A stretch of DNA of 64,000 nt from Gaiellasilicea sp963745775 (GTDB lineage Bacteria > Actinomycetota > Thermoleophilia > Gaiellales > Gaiellaceae): positions 1 through 64,000 of the forward strand of contig CAVUYY010000008.1 in assembly GCA_963745775.1 (NCBI GenBank), in the 5' to 3' direction. The notes beneath the pieces were generated by a model. It was not told where the DNA came from. It saw only the letters and a program-made list of their open reading frames with translations, and ran no database searches. Positions 18,931 through 26,172 of the stretch are shown here, piece by piece (the first letter of the stretch is position 1; each line of letters begins with the position of its first letter). A program made the translations under genes and the position numbers.

Positions 18931-19019
18931 CTCTATTTCGAGTTCGCGCCGAAGATCTGCTTCCAACACCTGCCTCGATACGTTATCTTCGACCTATGCG
19001 GACGCTGGAGCGGGGAAAC

Positions 19020-19730
19020 ATGTCGGCCGAAAGCGAGAGCCTGCTTCAGGCCTGGTGCGACGACCACGATCTCGACGCACGTGCTCGCTTGATCGAGCAG
19101 TACCTCCCGCTCGTGCGCGCCCTTGCGCGCCGCTTCTCGAACGGAGCCGAACAACTCGACGATCTGGCCCAGGTCGGGGCGCTCGGGTTGATCAAGGCCG
19201 TGGATCGTTACGACCCCCGTTGCGGCGGCTCCCTCGCCGCCTATGCGATCCCGACGATCCTCGGCGAGATCCACCGCTACCTCCGCGACAGCGCCTCGCT
19301 GCTGCGGCTGCCCCGCGGCCGGCGCGAGCGAGCGGCCGATCTTGCTCGGCAACGGGACGCGCTCGCGGCCGAGCTCGGACGCTCGCCGACAGCGCGAGAG
19401 CTGGCTACCGCGACGGCGCTTCCCGTCGAAGCGGTCACTGCGACGCTGGCCGAGCTGGAGAACGGCCGGCTCGTCCTGGGCGAGTTGGAGCTGACCGCCG
19501 CCGAGGACGCCGAGGCCACCCGCCGGCTCGAGCGCGGCGTCGAGCGGGCGATGCTGGCGCGAGGACTTCGACGTCTCGACCGGCGGGAGCGCCGGATCGT
19601 GCAGCTCCGTTACTACGGTGGCCTCAGCCAACGCAGGATCGCAGCCGAGGTCGGCCTCTCGCAGGTTCACGTCAGCAGGCTGCTCGAGCGGTCGCTCGAC
19701 AAGCTGCGCAGGGAGATCGGACAACCCTGA
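19020..19730 (+). CDS. RNA polymerase sigma factor, SigF/SigB-like (group 3)
   Basis: A 236-residue sigma factor. Region 2 contains DDLAQVGALGLIKAVDRYDP and AIPTILGEIHRYLRD, the latter diagnostic of the SigB/SigF group. Region 4 ends with GGLSQRRIAAEVGLSQVHVSRLLE. Such factors control stress or spore/envelope genes and are usually held by an anti-sigma factor; none is adjacent. I chose the ATG at 19020 (GGAG 9 bases upstream). An ATG at 18996, 6 bases after TATCTT, would be a leaderless start adding 8 residues. It reads away from the exported-repeat cluster, which makes that cluster a candidate target. Confidence 0.9.
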   Translation: MSAESESLLQAWCDDHDLDARARLIEQYLPLVRALARRFSNGAEQLDDLAQVGALGLIKAVDRYDPRCGGSLAAYAIPTILGEIHRYLRDSASLLRLPRGRRERAADLARQRDALAAELGRSPTARELATATALPVEAVTATLAELENGRLVLGELELTAAEDAEATRRLERGVERAMLARGLRRLDRRERRIVQLRYYGGLSQRRIAAEVGLSQVHVSRLLERSLDKLRREIGQP

Positions 19731-19756
19731 GCGCGCGTGATACCACTCCGAAACGT

Positions 19757-19785
19757 TTGTCCACACGGTTTCAGCGCCGTACAAT
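19757..19785 (+). promoter_or_regulatory. Promoter TTGTCC-N17-TACAAT
   Basis: TTGTCC (19757-19762) and TACAAT (19780-19785) are 17 bases apart, and the -10 ends 7 bases before the ATG at 19793. The downstream gene therefore has its own promoter and a leaderless mRNA. Confidence 0.7.
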
Positions 19786-19792
19786 CGTCGGT

Positions 19793-20155
19793 ATGGCCGG
19801 CCGCACGGCACGAGCAGCGCTCGTTTCCTCCGATCAAGACAAGCCCGACCAGGGTGAAAAGGCGCCGAGCGGTCGCCTGCTGCTCCGGATGCCCCGCACC
19901 CTGCACGCCGAGCTCGCCCGCGCCGCAGAGCGTGAGGGAACGAGCCTGAACGGGTTCATCACCGGGGCGCTCGCAAGCACGATCGGCTGGCGCGGAGAGG
20001 ACGGAGAGTTGGGTGCGGGATCCTCTGCTCGCGGGAACGCGCCTGTGACCCGGCAGACGCGGCTCTTGCTGGTCGTCCTCGTCGCGAACGCCGTCGTCGT
20101 CGGCGTTGCTGCCCTGGCGGCGCTCGGCGTCCTGCTCGTCGCCTGGCTCGGCTGA
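19793..20155 (+). CDS. Ribbon-helix-helix protein with C-terminal membrane helix
   Basis: A 120-residue protein. Residues about 27-60 (GRLLLRMPRTLHAELARAAE, then SLNGFITGAL) match the HicB/Arc-type ribbon-helix-helix found in antitoxin-like DNA-binding proteins. The C-terminal third (about 87-119) is a long hydrophobic segment, one or two membrane helices. A DNA-binding RHH domain fixed to the membrane is unusual; no toxin gene is adjacent. It lies 62 bases after the sigma-factor gene but has its own promoter. It may report envelope state to transcription, which is inference. Confidence 0.75.
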   Translation: MAGRTARAALVSSDQDKPDQGEKAPSGRLLLRMPRTLHAELARAAEREGTSLNGFITGALASTIGWRGEDGELGAGSSARGNAPVTRQTRLLLVVLVANAVVVGVAALAALGVLLVAWLG

Positions 20156-20164
20156 CCGGGCGTC

Positions 20165-21214
20165 CTAGAGAATCAGCGTCTCGGGGAACGCGACGCCTGC
20201 CGCGAAGCGGTCGAGCCGGTACGGAGTGAGGTCGAACGGCGCGGACTCGCCGAGAAGCTCGGACGCAACCGCCGCACCCACCGCCGGTGACTGCATGAAG
20301 CCGTGCCCGGAGAAGCCGCAGGCGGCGTAGACCCCGTCGGCGACCTCGCCGATGATCGGGTGCGCGTCCGGGGTCATATCGTAGAAGCCGGCCCAGGCAC
20401 GGACGACCGGCGCCCCCGCGGAAGCCGGGAAGCGGTGCGCGAGCCGCCGACGCCAGTCCTCGACGAGGTCGTCCCGCACCTGCGCTGGGCCGTCCCAGCG
20501 AAGCTCGCTCTCGCCCATCGCGAGCCGGAGGTTGCCGCCGACGGGCCGGAAGTGGAAGCCGTTCTCCTCGATCGTCATCGGCAGGTCGGCCGGAAGTCCG
20601 TCGACCGGGCCGACATCGACGAGCTGGCGCACGAGCGGCCGGACCGGCAGCTCGAGCCCGCGAGCCGCCGCGACCTCGGCGGATGCCGCGCCGCAGGCGA
20701 TCACGAGCACATCCGCCTCGAGCTCGAGCGCGTCCGTCTGCTCGCGCACCTCCACCCCACCCGCCGCCGCGCGCCGAACGAGCTCACGCGTGACGCCCGT
20801 CGGATCGGCGATCCCGTCCTCCCGGCAGATGACGGCGCCCAGGACATCGTCGGTCCGCAGTCCGGCGACGAACGCGGGATCGACCCGCTCCACCGGTACG
20901 CCGAGTGCTCGCTGGATCGCTCGCCGCTCCTCCAGCTCCGCCAGACCCTGATCGCTCGTCGCGAGGAAGAGGTAGCCGACCTGCTCGAAGAGCGGCGATC
21001 CGAGCTCCGAGAAGAGCCTGACGCTCGCCTGCGCCAGACGCACCTCGGCCTCGGTCGTGAACTGCTGGCGGACGCCGCCCATCGCCTTCCCTGTCGCGCC
21101 ACCGGCGATCGCGCCCGTGTCGGCGAGCACCACGCCGTCGGCCCCCGCGAGCGCAAGGTGATAAGCGATCGAGGCGCCGATCGCGCCCGCGCCGGCTATG
21201 ACGATTCGAGCCAA
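20165..21214 (-). CDS. FAD-dependent amino-acid oxidase/dehydrogenase (DAO family)
   Basis: A 349-residue DAO-fold flavoenzyme. The Rossmann motif AGAGAIGASIAYHLA sits at the very N-terminus, and the FAD-binding C-terminal part reads GFYDMTPDAHPIIGE and ACGFSGHGFMQSPAVG. It resembles sarcosine oxidase beta and D-hydroxyproline or glycine oxidases that oxidise amines to imines. The TTG at 21214 is the only start that keeps the full Rossmann motif; it overlaps the end of the upstream dapA-like gene by 19 bases and has GGAG upstream. Pairing with a DapA-family enzyme suggests amino-acid catabolism, perhaps hydroxyproline. Confidence 0.82.
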   Translation of the reverse strand: MARIVIAGAGAIGASIAYHLALAGADGVVLADTGAIAGGATGKAMGGVRQQFTTEAEVRLAQASVRLFSELGSPLFEQVGYLFLATSDQGLAELEERRAIQRALGVPVERVDPAFVAGLRTDDVLGAVICREDGIADPTGVTRELVRRAAAGGVEVREQTDALELEADVLVIACGAASAEVAAARGLELPVRPLVRQLVDVGPVDGLPADLPMTIEENGFHFRPVGGNLRLAMGESELRWDGPAQVRDDLVEDWRRRLAHRFPASAGAPVVRAWAGFYDMTPDAHPIIGEVADGVYAACGFSGHGFMQSPAVGAAVASELLGESAPFDLTPYRLDRFAAGVAFPETLIL

Positions 21215-22038
21215 CCGAGCAGCTCCGTCCGCTCGCCGTCCGTGAGGCCGCGCAGAGGCGCGCGGACGTCCTCGCGGATCGGGACTCCGCGCGCGCCGAG
21301 AACGCACTTCAGGGCCGCATGTCGCGGAAACCGCTCGATCGCAGCCCGCAGCTCCCCGAGAGCGGCCGCCGCCCCGGTCGAAGGCTCGCGAACCGCTGCC
21401 GCGACTCGCTCGGGAAACGCCGAGCCAAGGGCAGAAACGGCGCCGACCGCCCCGCCGGCGATCCCGTCGGCGATCAGCGCCTCCGGCCCGACGAAGACGT
21501 CGAGCCCTTCGACCAGGTAGGGCGAGAACCGGTCGAAGGGCGCATCCGAGACCTTGAGGCCTGCCAGATTCGCCGCTCGCTCCCGGAGCGCGTGCAGCAC
21601 CGAGAGCGGGACGGCGTAGCCGCTCGCACGCTCGAACTCGTACACGTAGAACGGAAGCGGCGCGCAGGCGGCCGCGGCGGCGGCGAAGTGGTCGAGGAGC
21701 GCCCGGTCGTCGAGCTGGAAGTACGGCGGGCCGATCACCGCAACCGCGTCGGCTCCCGCCTCCCCAGCGTGCGCCGCGAGCGCGACGGTGTCGCGCGTCG
21801 TCTGCGCGCCGCAGTGCGCGGCGATCTGGAGCCGTCCCGCCGACGCGGCGACGTACAGCTCCACAACGCGACGGCGCTCGACGGGCGTGAGCAGGATCCC
21901 TTCGCCGGTCGTGCCGAGGGCGAGAATCCCGTCCAGGTCGCCGGCGACGAGAAAGTCGACGTACGGTGCGAACGCCCCCTCGTCCAACCCGTCGCCCACG
22001 AGCGGCGTGACGGCAGCGGCAAGTGCTCCCTTCAGCAT
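21196..22038 (-). CDS. DapA/NanA-family aldolase or deaminase
   Basis: A 280-residue TIM-barrel protein of the dihydrodipicolinate synthase superfamily. GTTGEG (42-47), Tyr133 in FYVYEF and the Schiff-base Lys162 in GLKVSD are in the standard positions. Context with a DAO-type flavoenzyme and no lysine genes argues against a true DapA. A pyrroline-hydroxycarboxylate deaminase, keto-acid aldolase or related role is more likely. The ATG at 22038 lies 6 bases after a TAGAGT -10 that shares its central TA with the -10 of the divergent hydratase gene. Confidence 0.83.
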   Translation of the reverse strand: MLKGALAAAVTPLVGDGLDEGAFAPYVDFLVAGDLDGILALGTTGEGILLTPVERRRVVELYVAASAGRLQIAAHCGAQTTRDTVALAAHAGEAGADAVAVIGPPYFQLDDRALLDHFAAAAAACAPLPFYVYEFERASGYAVPLSVLHALRERAANLAGLKVSDAPFDRFSPYLVEGLDVFVGPEALIADGIAGGAVGAVSALGSAFPERVAAAVREPSTGAAAALGELRAAIERFPRHAALKCVLGARGVPIREDVRAPLRGLTDGERTELLGWLESS

Positions 22039-22044
22039 TCCGCG

Positions 22045-22054
22045 ACTCTAAGCT
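22045..22054. promoter_or_regulatory. Overlapping divergent -10 boxes
   Basis: ACTCTAAGCT carries TAAGCT on the plus strand (7 bases before GTG 22062) and TAGAGT on the minus strand (6 bases before ATG 22038). The two hexamers share the TA at 22049-22050, so both genes appear to be leaderless and fired from one compact bidirectional promoter. Confidence 0.6.
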
Positions 22055-22061
22055 GCGTTGC

Positions 22062-22802
22062 GTGAGCGCGCTCAGGATCGAGCGGGACGGCGACCTGCTG
22101 CGGCTGACGCTCGCTCGGCCCGAGACCCGGAACGCGTTCGACGCGGAGCTGATCCGCGAGCTCTCGGAGGCGTTCGTCGACGTCGGTACGGCGCGGGCGG
22201 TCGTGCTCGCCGGCGACGGGCCGAGCTTCTGCGCGGGCGCCGACATCGAGTGGATGCGATCGTCCGTCGATCTCGACTACGACGCGAACGTGGCCGACGC
22301 CACAGCGTTGCGGGGGATGCTCGACGCGATCGACCGCTGCCCCGCGCCGGTCGTGACGCGAATTCAGGGACACGCCCTCGGCGGCGGCGCCGGGCTGGTC
22401 GCGTGCTCGGACATCGCCGTCGCCGACGCGAACGCCGTCTTTGGGTTCTCGGAGGTCAAGCTCGGGATCATCCCCGCGGTCATCTCCCCGTACGCGCTGG
22501 CGAAAATCGGGCCGAGCGCTGCTCGGCGCTACTTCGTCACCGGCGAGCGCTTCGACGCGGCGACAGCGCTGCGGATCGGGCTCGTCAACGAGGTCGCCGC
22601 GGATCTCGACGCGGCCGTCGAGGCAGTTCTCGCCGAGCTGAGGACGGCCGGGCCGAGGGCGACGCGCCATGCAAAGCGCCTCGTCCTGGACAGCCCCGAC
22701 GGCCCGGAGACCGCTCGGAGGATTGCCGAACGCCGAGCGAGCGACGAAGGCCAGGAGGGCCTGAAGGCGTTCCTCGAGCGCCGTAAGCCGAGCTGGAGCT
22801 AG
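22062..22802 (+). CDS. liuC: Enoyl-CoA hydratase, methylglutaconyl-CoA hydratase type
   Basis: A 246-residue crotonase-fold protein. The oxyanion residues lie in FCAGADIEWMR and GHALGGGAGLVACSD, and FGFSEVKLGIIPAVISPYAL is typical of the LiuC group, which hydrates 3-methylglutaconyl-CoA in leucine degradation. The assignment to LiuC rather than a general enoyl-CoA hydratase rests on this motif and on the nearby carboxylase and acyl-CoA dehydrogenase genes. I chose the GTG at 22062 because its -10 box lies 7 bases upstream; a longer frame begins inside the divergent gene. Confidence 0.83.
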   Translation: MSALRIERDGDLLRLTLARPETRNAFDAELIRELSEAFVDVGTARAVVLAGDGPSFCAGADIEWMRSSVDLDYDANVADATALRGMLDAIDRCPAPVVTRIQGHALGGGAGLVACSDIAVADANAVFGFSEVKLGIIPAVISPYALAKIGPSAARRYFVTGERFDAATALRIGLVNEVAADLDAAVEAVLAELRTAGPRATRHAKRLVLDSPDGPETARRIAERRASDEGQEGLKAFLERRKPSWS

Positions 22803-22808
22803 CGCGGA

Positions 22809-24143
22809 CTACGGCCGTACGGTGACGGCCCCGCCGGCGACGACCGGTGAAGCCAACCTGTAGCTCGTGGTCGTCCGTGGGGCGACCGCCACGGCGAAGC
22901 GACCGTCGGGTCGTGTCCGGATCCGCTGCACGGTCGTCCACGTGCCGCCGTTCAGCTGCTGCTCGAGCCGCACCTTCGTCAGGCCGCGCACGAACCCGGT
23001 CAGCTTCAGCTCGTCGGTGACGAGCGCGCTCCGGATCGGTGGGTCGAGGTTCAGCACGCGAACCGCGAACCACGTCGAACGGAGGCCGAAGGCGCGCCGG
23101 AAATCCTGCGCTTCGATCCGCTTCGCGCCGTTCCCCACCTTGATCGTCACACCGGTCACGCGTCCGGAGACAGCACGCTCGAGCAGCACGTCGCGGACGC
23201 CCGGCGTTCCCGTCAGATTCGAGATCTCTCCGGGGGTCATCCGGAACGGCCCCCAGCGGTGGTGCTTCGAGATGTTGTCGTGCGGGTCCGGCACCGAGAC
23301 GAGATACGGCACGACCCTCGCCTTCGGCCATACGTCGGCGACGGAGGCGGTGCGGCCGCCCGACGTCGAGTGGTAGAAGGTCGTCGCGATCCGGTTGCGC
23401 CAGACGAGGACACGGCCCGCCGTCGCGCCGATCGCCCGGTTCGTCGTCGGCTCTTCCGCCTGGATCCCGCCATAGACCTGGCTGCGGGTGTCGGCGTAGA
23501 GATCGAAGAGCTTGCCGGGCTTCAGGGTCGCGAGCGCGTAGGAACGCGCGACGACCGCCTGCGCACGCAGAGCCTGGGGATGCCAGTCCTCCGGCATCTC
23601 CCAGGGCACGACGCCGCGCAGGTAGCGGTCGAGCGGGAGATGGTTGACGACCGTGAGACCCGAGCCCCTGCGGTGGACCACGAGCGAGCCGCGGTAGCCG
23701 GCCCCGTCGAGCTGCAGGGGAGCGACGCCGGGATCGAAGCGAAGCGGCGACTTCAGGCCCTTCAGGAGCTGGCGCGAGGCGGCGAGCGTGCGGGTGCCTG
23801 GCTTCAGCTTCCGGACCTTCCCGGTCGCGTCGATCACTCGATGCGGCTTCGTCGACGAGATCCGGACGACACCGAGCCCGTCGCCGAGCAGAACCCGAAC
23901 CGGGCGTGCGGGCAGCACACGGAGCGTCGTGCCGCGGTAGTAGTGGGCGAGGATGCGTCGATGTCGCCACCCCGCCTCGGCGTAGCCGCGGGCGCCGTAC
24001 TGGCTCATCCCGACGCCGTGACCCCAGCCCCGGCCGTCGATCACGAACACCGTCCCGGCGCTCGCCGATCGAGCGGTTGCAACGGCGGCGCTCGCGAGCA
24101 CGAGCCCGAGGATCAGCAGGAAGCGCCGCACTGGGCGGCCCAC
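22809..24143 (-). CDS. SpoIID/LytB-domain exported protein
   Basis: A 444-residue protein with a signal peptide (MGRPVRRFLLILGLVLASAA region, cleaved near SASA). The SpoIID/LytB domain shows GRGWGHGVGMSQYGARGYA, the VVPWEMPEDW motif with the likely catalytic Glu, QAVVARSYAL and YHSTSGGRTA. SpoIID enzymes are lytic transglycosylases that cut glycan strands; LytB homologues modify amidase activity. An extra beta-rich C-terminal domain follows. The GTG start lies 31 bases from the divergent carboxylase start, and the 3' end lies 6 bases from the convergent hydratase. A role in wall remodelling is likely. Confidence 0.87.
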   Translation of the reverse strand: MGRPVRRFLLILGLVLASAAVATARSASAGTVFVIDGRGWGHGVGMSQYGARGYAEAGWRHRRILAHYYRGTTLRVLPARPVRVLLGDGLGVVRISSTKPHRVIDATGKVRKLKPGTRTLAASRQLLKGLKSPLRFDPGVAPLQLDGAGYRGSLVVHRRGSGLTVVNHLPLDRYLRGVVPWEMPEDWHPQALRAQAVVARSYALATLKPGKLFDLYADTRSQVYGGIQAEEPTTNRAIGATAGRVLVWRNRIATTFYHSTSGGRTASVADVWPKARVVPYLVSVPDPHDNISKHHRWGPFRMTPGEISNLTGTPGVRDVLLERAVSGRVTGVTIKVGNGAKRIEAQDFRRAFGLRSTWFAVRVLNLDPPIRSALVTDELKLTGFVRGLTKVRLEQQLNGGTWTTVQRIRTRPDGRFAVAVAPRTTTSYRLASPVVAGGAVTVRP

Positions 24144-24174
24144 GCTACCAGGAGCGCTCTACGATCCCCAATCG

Positions 24175-25797
24175 ATGGCGATCCAGAAGCTTCTCGTGGC
24201 CAACCGCGGCGAGATCGCGGTCCGCGTCTTCCGGACGTGCCGCGAGCTCGGGATCGCGACTGTCGCCGTCGTTGCCCCGGACGACCGCGGCTCCCTCCAC
24301 GCACGCTCCGCCGACGAGCTCGTCGAGATCGCGAGCTATCTCTCCGCGAGCGAGCACATCCGGGCGGCCGAGGAGGTCGGTGCCGACGCGATCCATCCCG
24401 GCTACGGCTTCCTCTCCGAGAGCGCCGGCTTCGCCGAGACGGTGGCAGGCGCGGGTCTCGTCTGGATCGGTCCGCCCGCGGAGGCATTGCGCCTCGGCGG
24501 CGACAAGCTCGCTGCGAAACGGATCGCCACCGAGGCAGGTGTCCCCGTCGTCCCGAGCGGGGAGCCTTCCGAGCTCGGCTATCCGCTGCTCGTGAAGGCA
24601 GCCGCGGGCGGCGGCGGGCGCGGGATGCGGATCGTCCGCGACCCCGCCGACCTGGACGAGGCCGTCGCCGCCGCGAGCCGGGAGGCCGAGGCCGCGTTCG
24701 GCGACGGCACGGTCTTCTGCGAGCGCTATGTCGAGCGACCGCGCCACGTCGAGATCCAGCTCCTCGCCGACACCCACGGCACCGTGCTCTCGCTCGGCGA
24801 GCGAGAGTGCTCGGTTCAGCGCCGCCATCAGAAGGTGCTCGAGGAGTCGCCCTCCCCCGCGCTCGACCCGGCGCTGCGGGCCGCGATGGGCGACGCGGCG
24901 GTCGCCTTCGCCCGCGCCGTCGGCTACGTCAGCGCGGGCACAGCGGAGTTCATGCTCGACGGCCGCGACTTCTACTTCCTCGAGCTGAACGGACGGATCC
25001 AGGTCGAGCATCCGGTCACAGAGCTCGTGACGGGGCTCGACCTCGTGGCGGAGCAGATCCGCGTTGCGCAGGGAGAGCGACTTAGTGTTGGAGCAACACA
25101 AAGTCCCTCCGGCCACGCGGTCGAGGTGCGGCTCTACGCCGAGGATCCGCGCACGTTTCTTCCGCAGGCCGGCCCGGTCGAGCGCTTGCGCCTGCCGGCG
25201 GGAATCAGGATCGATGCCGGCGTCGCGGAGGGCGACGAGGTCGGTCTCGGCTACGACCCGATGATCGCGAAGCTGGTCGCGCACGGCCCGACGCGCGACG
25301 AGGCGCTCAACCGCCTCGCCGACGCGCTCGCCGAGACCGAAGTCGAAGGGCTGACGACGAATCTGCCGTTCCTGCGCTGGCTGGTCGCTCATCCCGCGCT
25401 GCGTGCCGGGGAAACGACGACCGCCTTTCTCCTCGAGCACCCACCGCTGTCCGAGCCGCCGCTGCGCCTGCTCGAGCCCGTCTGGCGCGGAGGGTGGCGC
25501 CTGAATCTGGCCGCCGCGGCGATCGCGCCGCCACCGGACGTCGACGACCCCGCCCACGCACACGCGGCCGCCGGCGGCGAGAGCGCGCTGACCGCGCCGA
25601 TGCCGGGCACGGTGCTGCGCGTGCTCGTCCAGGTCGGCGACCGGGTCACCGCGCGCCAGCACCTGCTCGTGCTCGAGGCGATGAAGATGGAGACGCCGAT
25701 CGTCGCTCCCTACGACGCGACGGTGAAGGCGGTGCACGTCGACGAGGGCGCGCGCGTCGCCGGCGGCGCGCTCCTCGTCGAGCTGGAAACCGACTAG
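24175..25797 (+). CDS. liuD: Acyl-CoA carboxylase alpha subunit (biotin carboxylase + BCCP)
   Basis: A 540-residue fusion. The biotin carboxylase half begins IQKLLVANRGEIAVR and contains AAAGGGGRGMR and LNGRIQVEHPVTE. A short linker leads to a biotinyl domain with Lys504 in EAMKMET. It carboxylates biotin with ATP and bicarbonate for a separate carboxyltransferase, most likely the 10.5 kb gene. It is shorter than typical alpha subunits of about 660 residues, mainly in the linker. TACGAT lies 9 bases before the ATG. The stop overlaps that of the convergent SCP2 gene within CTAG. Symbol given by context; a general acetyl/propionyl-CoA role is possible. Confidence 0.85.
   Translation: MAIQKLLVANRGEIAVRVFRTCRELGIATVAVVAPDDRGSLHARSADELVEIASYLSASEHIRAAEEVGADAIHPGYGFLSESAGFAETVAGAGLVWIGPPAEALRLGGDKLAAKRIATEAGVPVVPSGEPSELGYPLLVKAAAGGGGRGMRIVRDPADLDEAVAAASREAEAAFGDGTVFCERYVERPRHVEIQLLADTHGTVLSLGERECSVQRRHQKVLEESPSPALDPALRAAMGDAAVAFARAVGYVSAGTAEFMLDGRDFYFLELNGRIQVEHPVTELVTGLDLVAEQIRVAQGERLSVGATQSPSGHAVEVRLYAEDPRTFLPQAGPVERLRLPAGIRIDAGVAEGDEVGLGYDPMIAKLVAHGPTRDEALNRLADALAETEVEGLTTNLPFLRWLVAHPALRAGETTTAFLLEHPPLSEPPLRLLEPVWRGGWRLNLAAAAIAPPPDVDDPAHAHAAAGGESALTAPMPGTVLRVLVQVGDRVTARQHLLVLEAMKMETPIVAPYDATVKAVHVDEGARVAGGALLVELETD
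25079..25105. repeat. 27-base near-perfect palindrome inside the carboxylase gene
   Basis: GACTT-A-GTGTTG-GAG-CAACAC-A-AAGTC forms an 11-pair stem with one A-A mismatch. It is AT-rich compared with its surroundings and encodes a divergent stretch (LSVGATQSPS) just before the conserved GHAVEVRLYAEDP. Confidence 0.6.
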
Positions 25798-26102
25798 AAG
25801 AGCTTCTGCAGCTTCATCGCGGCGCCCATGTCGCCCTTGATCTTCAGCTTGCCGGTCATGTAGGCGGTCGTGGGGTTCAGCTCGCCGCGCGTGATCGAGA
25901 GGAAGTTCTCCTCGCTTGCGATCAGGGTCGTGTCCGCCTCGCCCTCGCCCTCCGTCACGTTCACCTTGCCGTCCTCGACCGCGACGACCCACTTCCCGGC
26001 ACCGTCGATGTCGAAGAGGTACGAGTTGTTCATCCCGGCTGTCTTGGACTCGTCTACCCCGCCGGCAAGCCCGTCGAAGAATCCCTGCACGCTGTCTGCC
26101 AT
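25794..26102 (-). CDS. SCP2-type lipid-binding protein
   Basis: A 102-residue protein forming one SCP2 (sterol-carrier) domain. The segments NNSYLFDIDG, GKWVVAVEDGKVNV, DTTLIASEENFLSI and TAYMTGKLKIKGDMGAAMKLQKLF follow the family's strand-helix order. Such proteins bind acyl-CoA or other lipids in the cytoplasm. A good AAGGAG site precedes the ATG, and a TetR-like operator plus TAGGCT -10 lie upstream between it and the divergent acyl-CoA dehydrogenase. It may handle the acyl-CoA substrates of that enzyme. Confidence 0.88.
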   Translation of the reverse strand: MADSVQGFFDGLAGGVDESKTAGMNNSYLFDIDGAGKWVVAVEDGKVNVTEGEGEADTTLIASEENFLSITRGELNPTTAYMTGKLKIKGDMGAAMKLQKLF

Positions 26103-26116
26103 AGCCGTCGCTCCTT

Positions 26117-26132
26117 TTGACTGATCGTTCAA
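26117..26132. promoter_or_regulatory. Imperfect palindrome, candidate TetR-type operator
   Basis: TTGACTGATCGTTCAA is palindromic at 12 of 16 positions (TTGA, central GATC, TCAA). It lies in the leader of the SCP2 gene, between the divergent SCP2 and acyl-CoA dehydrogenase starts. TetR-type lipid regulators use similar sites, but no regulator gene is adjacent. Confidence 0.4.
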
Positions 26133-26172
26133 TCTCGGAGCCCCGAGCCTAACGGTTAGCATCCGCGCGCGT

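Noticed and set aside
19793..20155. Toxin-antitoxin pair
   Set aside because: The RHH protein resembles antitoxins, but no toxin-size gene lies beside it and it has a membrane tail.
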